Shown here in pieces: positions 1-11,724 of a stretch of DNA of 64,000 nucleotides. The notes under the pieces are model-generated. The model did not search any database and was not told the origin of the DNA. It worked only from the letters and a program-made list of their open reading frames with translations. Location: positions 1 to 64,000 of the forward strand of contig CACBGS010000003.1 in NCBI GenBank assembly GCA_902538855.1. Reading direction: 5' to 3'. The position numbers and the translations under genes are program-made. Numbering within the stretch: position 1 is the stretch's first letter; every line of letters begins with the position of its first letter. This DNA comes from an uncultured Coxiella sp. (GTDB lineage: Bacteria > Pseudomonadota > Gammaproteobacteria > Comchoanobacterales > Comchoanobacteraceae).

Positions 1-82
1 AAAATATAGAAGAGCTGGCTTAAAAAATAAATATGACTTTCAATGATACTAAAAAGCGAATCTAGTTACAGGTCGATAAAAT

Positions 83-98
83 AGTTTCACGTGGAGCG
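83..98. promoter_or_regulatory. parS-like ParB site (candidate 1)
   Basis: The core GTTTCACGTGGAGC matches 12 of 16 positions of the parS consensus TGTTTCACGTGAAACA by eye. It lies just beyond the 3' end of yaaA, outside coding sequence. ParB binds parS clusters near the origin to segregate chromosomes. No parA or parB gene is in the window, so the call rests on sequence and on the origin-proximal setting. Confidence 0.4.
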
Positions 99-123
99 TT
101 TTGATAGATGAGGTTGCTTTGTA

Positions 124-897
124 TTAGCTTGACTTTAAGTATACATAGTTACTAATTGTCGAATGAGTGCTACTAAATACATAGCCTTGCGCGCTAAAGT
201 CTTTAAGCTGCTCTGGATCTTTAGGCGCATTTTCCATAATATACCTGACCATATAACCGCGCATGCGCTTTGCATTGATACCAATAATCTTATAGCCATC
301 ATCATTAGCATTGGCAAAAACCATGCTAATAGTAGGCACTTTAAGTGCTCTTTGTTCTATAGCCTTACTATATTCTTCAGAAGCCAAGTTAATATGGTAT
401 TCTGCCTTAGCTTGAGTGATGCATTGCTGTAAGTAATCTGTTAGCTGTATGCGCCAATAGTCATATAGATTGCATTCTATAATACTATCCGTTGCAGTGC
501 CCATCTCAAGGCGATAGGGTAGTATCTTATCAAATGGTCTAAGTAGTCCATAAAGGCCTGAGAGTATGCCTAAATGGGATTGCATACGTGCAAGTGGGGC
601 AAAGTCTAGGGTCCTTACATCAAGGGCCTTAAAAGCGTCTCCTGCAAAGGCATAGATGGCTGGAAGAAAGGCATTGGACTCTGCAATATTAAATTCTTGG
701 TACCTGGCATGATTAAGAGCTGCTAATTTTGGGCTTATATGCATTAGTTTTGCAATGTCATCAACACTTAGGGTGGCCATCATAGTTGATAATACTGCTG
801 CATGCTGAGAAAAATGCGGCTCAGTCACAATTATATTCTCTGGTTTAGGTATAGCCTCAAATCTTTTGGCTGGTGACATTGTAACAAAAAGTGACAT
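124..897 (-). CDS. yaaA: Peroxide stress protein YaaA (DUF328 family)
   Basis: A 257-aa protein, the full family length. It carries the family signature around residues 100-135, with RMQSHLGILSGLYGLLRP followed by PYRLEMGT, and a C-terminal basic patch KRMRGYMVRY. E. coli YaaA limits free iron and DNA damage during hydrogen peroxide stress. The gene lies 17 bp downstream of gyrB on the same strand and is probably the last gene of that unit. Family assignment is confident; the biochemical activity of the family remains poorly defined. Confidence 0.93.
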   Translation of the reverse strand: MSLFVTMSPAKRFEAIPKPENIIVTEPHFSQHAAVLSTMMATLSVDDIAKLMHISPKLAALNHARYQEFNIAESNAFLPAIYAFAGDAFKALDVRTLDFAPLARMQSHLGILSGLYGLLRPFDKILPYRLEMGTATDSIIECNLYDYWRIQLTDYLQQCITQAKAEYHINLASEEYSKAIEQRALKVPTISMVFANANDDGYKIIGINAKRMRGYMVRYIMENAPKDPEQLKDFSAQGYVFSSTHSTISNYVYLKSS

Positions 898-914
898 GGC
901 TAATGATTCCTGTA

Positions 915-3362
<2,448 letters not shown>

Positions 3363-3496
3363 TTAGTCATACTTTGCAAATATTGTATCATAAACACGGT
3401 TGCTTATCAAAAAAAATAAGCTTTTATTAGCTGAATTAGCACATATTTTAAGAAAGTGCTTACGTAATGGTGAGGAAAAGAGGCTGCTATTAAAAA

Positions 3497-4483
3497 TTAA
3501 TCTGGATAAAAGTCCTTCAAGCTGTTAAGGGGCTGTGTTTCTGGCCATAAAGTCCGAGTTTGTATAGAATGGTGGAATTTTAATTCAAGATATAGCTGAT
3601 TGATAGGTGCTGATAAATCAACTAGAGGGCTAGTGTTTTGATCTAGGGGTTGAGTGTAAGGTTTTACACCAGCGTAAACATGTATTGGATTATTAATATA
3701 GCGCTGTAGCATGGTTTTAAATACTAGAAACATTCTATGGCTAAAAGGTTGTTCAATACAAAAAATGATACTATCTCTCTCTGAGAGAAAGCCTTTTTTT
3801 AATGCCAGCTGAGCCCATTTGGCAACAGCTGCAGCATTATCAAATGTGGTTGAGCGAGACGGGGTGTCGGTATGTTTGTACAAATTCGGAAATATACCGC
3901 TTTGCAGAGAATGTATAAGGTCTCCAGGCAATTGCAGTTCTTGTTGTATAAGTCGATATTGTGCTGGCCAGAAGTCTTTTTCATTAAAAGTGCCATCATA
4001 ACTTTGCTGATGCTGGTTAACAAAGCTGTCTACTTCAACAGAACTCATGGCCCTATATCCAAGAACATTGATAATGGATGGTACCGCAATATTGTGAGAG
4101 GTTAATATATTTCGAGCGTCCCTGGCAATATTGAAGCGTTCGTACATGCGTTTTGCATGAGCGCCAGGTACACAGAGAATTGCTCTGCAGCCTTGTTTGG
4201 GTATACTGATTTCTATTCTTGGAAATGCCAGATCAAGAAAAGTCCTAACCAAGGATGGATGATGATAAAGCTGATCATTTTTCCATGAGGGGTCACAAAG
4301 CTCGCATCCTCTTCTATCAGCAAAATTATAAAGCTGGCTTAAAATTTTTGTATTGGCTGTGCAGGGGTTTTGTCTATCGATACTATAGGGCTGGCCAAGT
4401 AGGTTAAATAATGCCCCCAAGGCTTTGTCTAGTCTTGGGGGGAGATTTTGATATAAGTTGTTTTTACCAGTACGCATCATCAT
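3497..4483 (-). CDS. Hypothetical protein, possibly DUF218/YdcF-like
   Basis: A 328-aa protein with no signal peptide or membrane segment. I do not recognise it with confidence. Two stretches recall DUF218/YdcF-type proteins: a hydrophobic strand with VPGAHAKRMYERF near residue 130, and, near residue 220, an Asn-Ala helix followed by IIFCIEQPFSHRMFLVF, similar to the family's strand-PxHxxR pattern. It sits between gyrB and the divergent dps gene, 134 bp upstream of gyrB. The gene starts with three consecutive ATG codons, so the exact start is open. The function is unknown. Confidence 0.6.
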   Translation of the reverse strand: MMMRTGKNNLYQNLPPRLDKALGALFNLLGQPYSIDRQNPCTANTKILSQLYNFADRRGCELCDPSWKNDQLYHHPSLVRTFLDLAFPRIEISIPKQGCRAILCVPGAHAKRMYERFNIARDARNILTSHNIAVPSIINVLGYRAMSSVEVDSFVNQHQQSYDGTFNEKDFWPAQYRLIQQELQLPGDLIHSLQSGIFPNLYKHTDTPSRSTTFDNAAAVAKWAQLALKKGFLSERDSIIFCIEQPFSHRMFLVFKTMLQRYINNPIHVYAGVKPYTQPLDQNTSPLVDLSAPINQLYLELKFHHSIQTRTLWPETQPLNSLKDFYPD

Positions 4484-4590
4484 AGATTATGCCAGCATGC
4501 TGTAGAAGTCAAAATATTATTTTTTAATATTTTTTATGTTATAAAAGGGTATTGGTGCTATAACAAAAAAAGTGCACAAAGGAATTGATT

Positions 4591-5034
4591 ATGAGTAATC
4601 AAGATGGAATTAAGGGCGAGCTAGAGCAGCTAATGGCAAACACCTATGTAACGTTGATGTTAACACAGAAAGCGCACTGGCATGTAGAAGGAAAAGAGTT
4701 TTATGCTATTCATTTAATGACTGAGGCGCAATATGATGAGATGCAAAAAGCTATTGATGATATTGCTGAGCATATGCGTGCTAAGGGTTTAGAAGTACCC
4801 TCAGGAATGCAGCAATATGCTAGTCTGAGTAGTATAGTGCTAGAACCAGAAACAATGATTAGTACAGAGACAATGTTGGCGCATATTATTGATGCGCACA
4901 GCAAGGTGCTGGAAAATTTAGAAAAATTAAGAGGGGTTGCGAGTGAGAATAATGATGCTGCAAGTGAGGACTTAGCGGTAGAGCGCATAAGAGTGCATAA
5001 CCATCATGTATGGATGCTAAAGTCTAGTCGATAA
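4591..5034 (+). CDS. dps: Dps-like ferritin (DNA protection during starvation)
   Basis: A 147-aa mini-ferritin that oxidises Fe(II) with peroxide and stores iron. All four intersubunit ferroxidase ligands align without gaps to E. coli Dps H51, H63, D78 and E82: they are H29 and H41 in AHWHVEGKEFYAIH and D56 and E60 in IDDIAEHM. The start is ATG at 4591, because AAAGGA lies 7 bases upstream; an in-frame TTG two codons earlier overlaps that ribosome site. It stands alone on the plus strand between minus-strand genes. Its position inside the gyrase/replication block, and near yaaA, is consistent with a joint oxidative-stress theme, but this is inference. Confidence 0.93.
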   Translation: MSNQDGIKGELEQLMANTYVTLMLTQKAHWHVEGKEFYAIHLMTEAQYDEMQKAIDDIAEHMRAKGLEVPSGMQQYASLSSIVLEPETMISTETMLAHIIDAHSKVLENLEKLRGVASENNDAASEDLAVERIRVHNHHVWMLKSSR

Positions 5035-5036
5035 AA

Positions 5037-5052
5037 AGTTTCACATGAAACT
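5037..5052. promoter_or_regulatory. parS-like ParB site (candidate 2)
   Basis: The sequence AGTTTCACATGAAACT matches 13 of 16 positions of the parS consensus TGTTTCACGTGAAACA, with one change in the core. It lies in the 16-bp gap between the convergent dps and recF genes and touches the recF stop codon. It is also an inverted repeat (GTTTCA/TGAAAC) that could form a small hairpin at the gene junction, so it may serve both genes as a weak terminator instead. Confidence 0.4.
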
Positions 5053-6115
5053 AAGCCATGCTAACAATATTAGCCGCTAGATTTTCAGGGAAGTCATTTG
5101 CATCAAGGCCAGTTATAAAAAACTGGCTTTTTTGTTTACACATGTAATCAAGTAATGTGCTACGACTATGCTTATCAAGCTCAGCAGGCAAGTCATCTAT
5201 CAACAATAAACCAGGGTGTTGGTTATTAGTCATTTGTAGCATATGCAGCTGGGATAGCTTAAGAGCATAGCTTAAAAGCTTTTGTTGACCTTCAGAAAAG
5301 TACTTATACACACAGAGTTTATCCTGGGTACATATTTTAATATCAGCACGATGTGGGCCAAACTGTGTATAGCCGAGCTGAACATCCTGTGCTTGAGCAG
5401 AGATGAGCAGTTGGGTTAAGTCTTTATCCTGGGGCCAACCAGGTTGGTAAGATAGCTGTACCTTTGGCATTTTAGGAGCAAGATGCGCCCATATATTTTG
5501 TAAGCATGATTCCAGTAGACTGCAGAGTGCAGTCCTATCTTGATGTAATATATCCGCATAGTAAAGCAGGGGTTCATTCCAAACCTCTAAACCTTCTTGT
5601 CCTAGATATCGCGCTTGTTTGAGGTAATGATTTCTCTGACTAAGTACTCGCGTATAACGCATAAAAGCTGACTGATAACGGCTAGAGTGATAAAAGCAAC
5701 ACCAATTAAAAAAGTCTCTTCTATACTTCGGAGCTTGGGCAAAACATCTATGGGTACCTGTATCAATAAATACAGTAGGCATCATTTTAGCAACAGTGGT
5801 TGAAGATTCTAAAGCATCATTGTTAAGTAATCGTGTAGCTGCTTGCGAAGGCTGGTAGTTATAGCGCAGAGTATGCTCTATTTCTGCATGTAAGTAACGA
5901 CAATCAAGCTGGCAGTAATCACTCTGGTGTTGCATAAATAGGCGAGGGTGATTAGCACGAAAGGATTTACCATAAGCAAGGCAGTAAATAGCTTCTAATA
6001 TACTGGTTTTACCACTGCCATTATTACCCACTATTAAATTACAATGAGGAGAGAAGTCAGCCGCAAAGGAGCTTAAATTGCGAAAATAAGAAAAATATAC
6101 CTGGGTAACAGGCAT
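5051..6115 (-). CDS. recF: DNA replication and repair protein RecF
   Basis: A 354-aa SMC-like ATPase that, with RecO and RecR, loads RecA at gaps. The Walker A motif GNNGSGKT is at residues 30-37. The signature region LSEGQQKLLSYALKLSQ appears here as FSEGQQKLLSYALKL, followed by the Walker B strand LLLIDDLPAELD. The length is typical of the family. It lies 20 bp downstream of dnaN in the same direction, the classical order, and ends beside a parS-like site. A consensus DnaA-box 9-mer TTATACACA occurs inside the gene at 5304-5312. Confidence 0.97.
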   Translation of the reverse strand: MPVTQVYFSYFRNLSSFAADFSPHCNLIVGNNGSGKTSILEAIYCLAYGKSFRANHPRLFMQHQSDYCQLDCRYLHAEIEHTLRYNYQPSQAATRLLNNDALESSTTVAKMMPTVFIDTGTHRCFAQAPKYRRDFFNWCCFYHSSRYQSAFMRYTRVLSQRNHYLKQARYLGQEGLEVWNEPLLYYADILHQDRTALCSLLESCLQNIWAHLAPKMPKVQLSYQPGWPQDKDLTQLLISAQAQDVQLGYTQFGPHRADIKICTQDKLCVYKYFSEGQQKLLSYALKLSQLHMLQMTNNQHPGLLLIDDLPAELDKHSRSTLLDYMCKQKSQFFITGLDANDFPENLAANIVSMA

Positions 6116-6135
6116 TAGCCATCTCCTTACAATTT

Positions 6136-7311
6136 TTAAAGAGTCAGCGGCATAATAATAAATTGACTATTATTTTCACTATCTGCCTCAGTGAAAGAAA
6201 TGCTTTTATCAGCATCGGTAAGCCCAACTTGAATATTATCAGTTTCAGCAACTTGTAATACCTCTAACACATAGTGAATATTAAGCCCAACTTTGATAGC
6301 ATCTCCAGAAAAATCGATAGCTATTTCATCATAAGCCTCTTCATGATTAATGTTATGAGTAGTAAGTCCAAGATTGCCTGTTTGAAAATGAAACTCTGCC
6401 CCATGATATTTCTCATTAGCCAGTGTTATCATCTTTTGTAGAGAGGCTTTAAATGTATTGATATCAATCTTTGCACTGTGAGAAAAGTTTTTTGGTAATA
6501 GCTTATCAAAATCAGGATAGTCGCCTTCTATTAAGTTAGAGTATAAAACCATATTTTCAGTTGTAAAGCGCATATGCTGACTTGCAATATCTATCTGAAC
6601 TACACTATCTAGCTCCTGCAGATGCTTACTGAGTTCTTGAACTGTTTTTTTAGGCAATATATATTGAGCATTAGGTATAGATTGCGTGTGTGTAAGAGCA
6701 TTTTTTGCCAGTCTATGACCGTCAGTAGCAACAGTCTCAATCAATTTATCTGAAAATTTAAACAACACACCATTTAGAAAAAAGCGTACATCTTGGTTAG
6801 CCATAGCAAAACCAGTACGACGAAGTAGCCACTGTAATTCTGCTTCGCTCATTTCTAAATTAGCCTCGGATGTGAAATTAGTGATTTGCGGAAATCCTTC
6901 AACAGCAAGGGCTGCCAGTTTAAAATTAGTCTTACCTACCTTAACAGCAGTCCAGTTATTATTTTGTTCAATGAATAGCTGCGCATCATTGGGTAGAGTT
7001 CTAGATATATCAAGTAGCTTTTTACATGGCAAAGTAAAGGCCATAACATTATCGCTTGTTAAAGTAAGATCATGAGAAATTGGGACACGCACATGCATTT
7101 CTATTTCAGAATTACTAGCTATCATCAACAAGCTATCTTTTTCTAAAATACATTTTATGAAACCAAGAATTTGAATAACTTGCGCATGATCTACTACGCC
7201 GCTAAGCATGCGCAGAGCTTTACTAAGGGCTGCATTCTCAATGCTAAATTGAATGCTTGCAGTTGTGTTAACCTCACTAGAAGGTGCTTCTGCTAAAACT
7301 TGATCAGACAT
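6136..7311 (-). CDS. dnaN: DNA polymerase III subunit beta (sliding clamp)
   Basis: A 391-aa ring-forming clamp that tethers polymerase III to DNA. It is collinear with E. coli DnaN from IQFSIENAALSKAL onward and ends with the conserved FIIMPLTL, equivalent to the family's MPMRL end. It carries about 19 extra residues at the N-terminus, rich in Glu, Ser and Thr. That extension appears real because AGGAG is 7 bases ahead of the ATG and there is no internal start before the clamp fold. It is 12 bp downstream of dnaA and probably cotranscribed. Confidence 0.97.
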   Translation of the reverse strand: MSDQVLAEAPSSEVNTTASIQFSIENAALSKALRMLSGVVDHAQVIQILGFIKCILEKDSLLMIASNSEIEMHVRVPISHDLTLTSDNVMAFTLPCKKLLDISRTLPNDAQLFIEQNNNWTAVKVGKTNFKLAALAVEGFPQITNFTSEANLEMSEAELQWLLRRTGFAMANQDVRFFLNGVLFKFSDKLIETVATDGHRLAKNALTHTQSIPNAQYILPKKTVQELSKHLQELDSVVQIDIASQHMRFTTENMVLYSNLIEGDYPDFDKLLPKNFSHSAKIDINTFKASLQKMITLANEKYHGAEFHFQTGNLGLTTHNINHEEAYDEIAIDFSGDAIKVGLNIHYVLEVLQVAETDNIQVGLTDADKSISFTEADSENNSQFIIMPLTL

Positions 7312-7323
7312 ACTAAACTCCTA

Positions 7324-8673
7324 TTAATTAGATAAAACATTGACTAAGTTGTCAAAATCAACTTTTAAATCAGCATCTGACTCAATAAGCTGTGTTATTT
7401 TTTGACAGGCATGTAACACGGTAGTGTGATCACGACCCCCAAAATGACGACCAATCTCTGGAAGACTACGAGAAGTAAGTGATTTTGCAAGATACATAGC
7501 CATCTGTCTTGGTCTGACAAAGCTCTGTAAACGTCTCTTACCAACTAAGTCAGCGACCTTTAGCTTATAGTAGCGACTTACAGCTTGCTGAATCCTATCA
7601 ACACTCACTTGTCTACTATGAATAGTCAGAAGATCCCGTAAAGCAGATTTAGTAAAATCAAGGTCAATATTAGCACCAGTGAAGGTAGCATGGGCAACTA
7701 AACGCTTAAGAATACCTTCTAATTCACGGACATTGGTTTGTATTTTATCAGCTATAAAAAAAGCTACTTCTTGCGGCATATCACAATTAAGCAGTTGTGC
7801 TTTTTGAATAAGTATAGCAACACGAGTTTCCAGCTCTGGAGGGTCAATTCCTACAGATAAACCCCATGTAAATCTAGATTTCAGTCTATCTTCAAAGCCA
7901 TTAAGTTCTTTTGGGTACCTATCACTAGTGAGGATAACTTGTTTATTATTTTCAAGCTTTTCATTAAATCTATGAAAAAGCTCTTCTTGTGAGCGTTCTT
8001 TATTAGCAAAAAACTGTATGTCATCAAGCATAAGAATGTCTGCATCTGCCAACATGGATTTAAATTGATCCATAGACCCTCGTTGTAAAGACTTAATCAT
8101 CTCAGAGAGGAATTTCTCAGCATGTAGGTATAATATTTTACTCTCAGGAGCATGTTTGAGGACCTCATGGCCTATAGCTTGCATAAGGTGAGTCTTACCT
8201 AGTCCAGTAGAGCCAAAGATAACAAATGGATTATAACTTTGTCCTGGGCTTAAAGCAGCTTGTTGCGCAGCTGCAAAAGCAAACTCATTAGATCTTCCTG
8301 TAATAAAATTATCAAAAACAAACTGTGTATTTAAGGTAGAGTTTTTTGTTTTAGGTGGCGTTGGACTAGATACAGTAGCCGCGGGTTTTTTCTCATCAGC
8401 AGAGCCTACCTTAAGTACAATACGTATTTCAGGGTTTTCACAAAATTGACGGATACTTTGTTCTATATGTTGTAAAAAAGATTCTTTAATACGAGTGAAT
8501 ATATAGTGATTAGGCGCATAAAGAACTATAGACTCAGCAGATTCTATTGCTTGTATAGGTGCAATTAAACAATGATAGCTCTCATCATCATCTAATACTT
8601 GTTCAAGATGCGTCAAACATGCTTGCCAACAAGGCTCAACAGCAACAGGATGATCAGACAATTCTATAGCCAT
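7324..8673 (-). CDS. dnaA: Chromosomal replication initiator DnaA
   Basis: A 449-aa AAA+ ATPase that melts the origin. Domain I spans about residues 1-90 and domain II is a short linker. The AAA+ domain carries Walker A GSTGLGKT at 154-161 and Walker B LMLDDIQF. The C-terminal DNA-binding domain contains the DnaA signature GGRDHTTVLHACQKI. The 183-bp divergent gap between dnaA and ruvX shows no clear DnaA box, so autoregulation or an origin at this spot is not evident from the sequence. Confidence 0.98.
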   Translation of the reverse strand: MAIELSDHPVAVEPCWQACLTHLEQVLDDDESYHCLIAPIQAIESAESIVLYAPNHYIFTRIKESFLQHIEQSIRQFCENPEIRIVLKVGSADEKKPAATVSSPTPPKTKNSTLNTQFVFDNFITGRSNEFAFAAAQQAALSPGQSYNPFVIFGSTGLGKTHLMQAIGHEVLKHAPESKILYLHAEKFLSEMIKSLQRGSMDQFKSMLADADILMLDDIQFFANKERSQEELFHRFNEKLENNKQVILTSDRYPKELNGFEDRLKSRFTWGLSVGIDPPELETRVAILIQKAQLLNCDMPQEVAFFIADKIQTNVRELEGILKRLVAHATFTGANIDLDFTKSALRDLLTIHSRQVSVDRIQQAVSRYYKLKVADLVGKRRLQSFVRPRQMAMYLAKSLTSRSLPEIGRHFGGRDHTTVLHACQKITQLIESDADLKVDFDNLVNVLSN

Positions 8674-8856
8674 GAATATGATAATAATGAAAATCGTAAT
8701 GCTAGTGTAGTCAATTTTTTCATTACATTCCAGTGATAAAACAAATAAAATTAATTATTAGCTCGAAAGCATAGCTATATTTGAGTCATATTGAGATTAG
8801 ACAGCTACTAAATATTTAAGCTAGAATAGTCACAACGTAATAACAAGGTGGTAGTA

Positions 8857-9273
8857 ATGACAAAAGTTTATATGGGTCTTGATTATGGTAAGAGATCCAT
8901 TGGCGTCGCAGTTGGTAATACTTTAACAAATACAGCTGAGGGAGTTGGTATTGTAACAGCAAATAAAGGTGTACCAAACTGGCAGCAGCTAGATAATTAT
9001 GTCAAGCAATGGCAGCCAAGTGCTTTTGTGCTAGGCTGGCCGCTAAATATGGATGGAACAGAACAAAATCTTACAAAAGCAGTGGCTGTCTTTGAAAAAA
9101 ATCTGGGTATAAGATATGAACTACCATGTTACAAAGCAGATGAAAGATTAAGTACACATGAAGCAAAAGCAATTCTTGGCAAAGCAAGTAAGGATAAGAA
9201 AAAAGTAGATTGTCTCAGTGCAGTAATACTATTAGAACAATGGCTACATGAGGTTTCTGCAAAGGGAAATTAA
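8857..9273 (+). CDS. ruvX: Putative pre-16S rRNA nuclease RuvX/YqgF
   Basis: A 138-aa RNase H-fold protein; E. coli YqgF trims the 5' end of 16S rRNA. The metal-binding strand GLDYGKRSIGVAVG is near the N-terminus. The central acidic motif appears in KADERLSTHEA, and the C-terminal acidic residue lies in KKVDCLSAVILLEQWL. The start is ATG at 8857, because AAGGTGG precedes it by 5 bases; an in-frame GTG at 8848 overlaps that ribosome site. It is divergent from dnaA. Confidence 0.93.
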   Translation: MTKVYMGLDYGKRSIGVAVGNTLTNTAEGVGIVTANKGVPNWQQLDNYVKQWQPSAFVLGWPLNMDGTEQNLTKAVAVFEKNLGIRYELPCYKADERLSTHEAKAILGKASKDKKKVDCLSAVILLEQWLHEVSAKGN

Positions 9274-9387
9274 CAAAGGTAAAGCTTTGCAAACTAAAAA
9301 AGTATAAAAAGTAAAGAAAAAACATAACTAGTACTATCACAATAGACAACTTAACCTTATAATGAAAAGACTTAAATAGATTTTTTT

Positions 9388-11724
9388 ATGTATAGAGCGT
9401 TTGCAGCACTGTTATCATTTTTTGTACATTTACTTATTGCAATGGCAATATTAGCCATATATCTATACACGCACCTACCTGACATCTCTAACTTGAAAAA
9501 AATAAGTTACAAGCAGCCATTAACTGTGTATACCGCAAGTGGGGATTATATTGCTACATACGGTGAAGTACATAGAATTCCAGTGAAAATTGAAAACGTA
9601 CCACCTAAAATGATTCAAGCATTACTAAGTACCGAGGATCAAAGATTCTATAAACACCATGGAATAGACTTTTTCGGCTTAATAAGGGCAATAAAATCTC
9701 TTGCAATGACAGGTAGAAAAAGCCAAGGAGCAAGTACAATTACCATGCAAGTAGCAAGAAACTTTTTTCTTGGCAGGGAAAAAACCTACTTAAGAAAAGC
9801 AAATGAAATTATGCTAGCGCTTGCCATAGAAAAAGGACTTAGCAAACAAGAGATTCTAGAACTGTATTTAAATAAAATATATTTAGGACAAAGAGCCTAT
9901 GGCGTTGTAGCAGCAGCAAAAATTTATTTTGGTAAAAGTCTTAATGAGCTTAGCATAGCGGAGATGGCAATGATTGCAGGACTACCAAAAGCGCCATCCG
10001 AGTATAATCCACAAAAAAGTTTAAAAGCTGCCAAAAAAAGAAGAAATTTTGTATTAGATCAGATGTTAAAACATCATTACATCAATATACAAGAATACCA
10101 ACAAGCCATTGATGAACCTCTTAAAGTACAAACACACAGCTTAGTAAGCAATCAAGAGATTAGTTATGCCTCAGAACTAGCAAGGCTAGCTATGGTAGAG
10201 AAGTTTGGTGCAAATGCCTACCAAGAAGGCTATAAGGTGTATATCACCATAGACAAAGTGAAACAGGCATCAGCACAACAAGCCGTTGCACAAGGAATAG
10301 AACAATATGATGAAAAATATGGTTGGCGCCAGCCCGAAGTAAACCTAAAAGATACGTTAGGCTATGATATAGAACAATGGAAGCAGCATATAGCTAATAT
10401 TTCTTCAACGCCAACAGGTGCAATTCCTGCGGTTGTTATAGCTTTACAGCCTGATTACATTATAGCTGAAACGTTTAAACAAGGACGTGTAAGAATAGAT
10501 ATAAGCGACAGCTGCTGGCTTGTCGGCTGTAATAAGGAAGAAGCACAAACAATACAAACCTCTGACTTAGCATTGAGAACTGGCGATTTAATTTACACAA
10601 GAAAAAATAAAGCGAATAGCAGCTGGGAATTGAGACAAATTCCACAATTACAAGGAGCTTTAGTTTCAATCAACCCGCAAACATGTAAAATAGATGCCAT
10701 AGTAGGAGGCTATCAGTTCCAAAGAAGCCACTTCAATAGAGCTATTCAAGCTAACAGACAACCAGGCTCTGCAGTTAAGCCATTACTCTATGCCATTGCT
10801 TTAGAAAATGGTTTTAACATGGCAAGTTTAATTAATGATGCGCCAGTCATAGAAGAAGATATAACTGGACTGGATGCTAAATGGCGCCCAAAAAATGTTG
10901 ATCGCCAATTCAAAGGGCCTGTACGTTTGCGACAAGCCTTAATTCAATCACGAAACCTAGTCTCAGTACGCTTAGTCAAAGAGATAGGTATCAGTAAGGC
11001 GATAAATTATTTAGAACAGATGGGGTTGAAAAAAAGTAAGCAAGCACAAGGCTTATCTTTATCTCTAGGCTCAGGTTTAGTCACACCATTAGAACTTGCA
11101 AGAGCATACAGTATATTCCCAAGAGGTGGCGCACTTTGTAGCCTACGGTGGCTTGAGCGTATCGAAAATTATGAGGGTGTTACCATCAGTGATGAAGCAT
11201 TACTTAGAGAAATGGAGCAAAATATTATACCACAACAAAAAGACTTTGCTGAAAAGCCTGTTATCTCCAAACAAAACGCATACATTATTAGCAATGCATT
11301 ACAAGATGTGGTTAGATACGGTACTGCAAGAGGTGCTAAAGTGCTTGGAAGAAATGATCTCTGTGGTAAAACTGGTACCACTAATGACTATTTAGATGCT
11401 TGGTTTAGTGGTTTTAACCAGGATGTAGTAACCACAGTATGGGTCGGCTATGATAATGCTAAAAGCGTAAATGTACCAGCTGCTAAATTAGCATTGCCCA
11501 TCTGGGTTGATTACATGCGCACAACCTTACAAGCAGAAGAAAAGCCACCAGTACGTCCAGAGAATGTCTTAAGTATGCGCATTGATAGAAAAACTGGTCG
11601 CTTAGCAGATGTTGATGATACGGATACCATGTTTGAACTATTTGCAAAAGGCCATGAGCCAAAACTACTAGAGTCACATGAACTACAAGATGAGAATGAA
11701 TCACCAGAGAACTTATTTGTATGA
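9388..11724 (+). CDS. mrcA: Penicillin-binding protein 1A (bifunctional)
   Basis: A 778-aa inner-membrane peptidoglycan synthase anchored by one N-terminal helix at about residues 5-27. The glycosyltransferase domain has the catalytic Glu in STEDQRFYKHHGID and the downstream QGASTITMQVARN block. The transpeptidase domain shows all three motifs: SxxK as SAVKP, SxN as SRN, and KTGTT. An OB-like segment lies between the two domains, as in PBP1A. TATAAT about 25 bases ahead of the ATG could be a -10 element. The last 4 bp overlap rsmE (ATGA), which suggests translational coupling. Confidence 0.96.
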   Translation: MYRAFAALLSFFVHLLIAMAILAIYLYTHLPDISNLKKISYKQPLTVYTASGDYIATYGEVHRIPVKIENVPPKMIQALLSTEDQRFYKHHGIDFFGLIRAIKSLAMTGRKSQGASTITMQVARNFFLGREKTYLRKANEIMLALAIEKGLSKQEILELYLNKIYLGQRAYGVVAAAKIYFGKSLNELSIAEMAMIAGLPKAPSEYNPQKSLKAAKKRRNFVLDQMLKHHYINIQEYQQAIDEPLKVQTHSLVSNQEISYASELARLAMVEKFGANAYQEGYKVYITIDKVKQASAQQAVAQGIEQYDEKYGWRQPEVNLKDTLGYDIEQWKQHIANISSTPTGAIPAVVIALQPDYIIAETFKQGRVRIDISDSCWLVGCNKEEAQTIQTSDLALRTGDLIYTRKNKANSSWELRQIPQLQGALVSINPQTCKIDAIVGGYQFQRSHFNRAIQANRQPGSAVKPLLYAIALENGFNMASLINDAPVIEEDITGLDAKWRPKNVDRQFKGPVRLRQALIQSRNLVSVRLVKEIGISKAINYLEQMGLKKSKQAQGLSLSLGSGLVTPLELARAYSIFPRGGALCSLRWLERIENYEGVTISDEALLREMEQNIIPQQKDFAEKPVISKQNAYIISNALQDVVRYGTARGAKVLGRNDLCGKTGTTNDYLDAWFSGFNQDVVTTVWVGYDNAKSVNVPAAKLALPIWVDYMRTTLQAEEKPPVRPENVLSMRIDRKTGRLADVDDTDTMFELFAKGHEPKLLESHELQDENESPENLFV

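Noticed and set aside
8674-8856. Replication origin between dnaA and ruvX
   Set aside because: AT-rich and in the classic place, but no TTATNCACA box or near match is visible on either strand.
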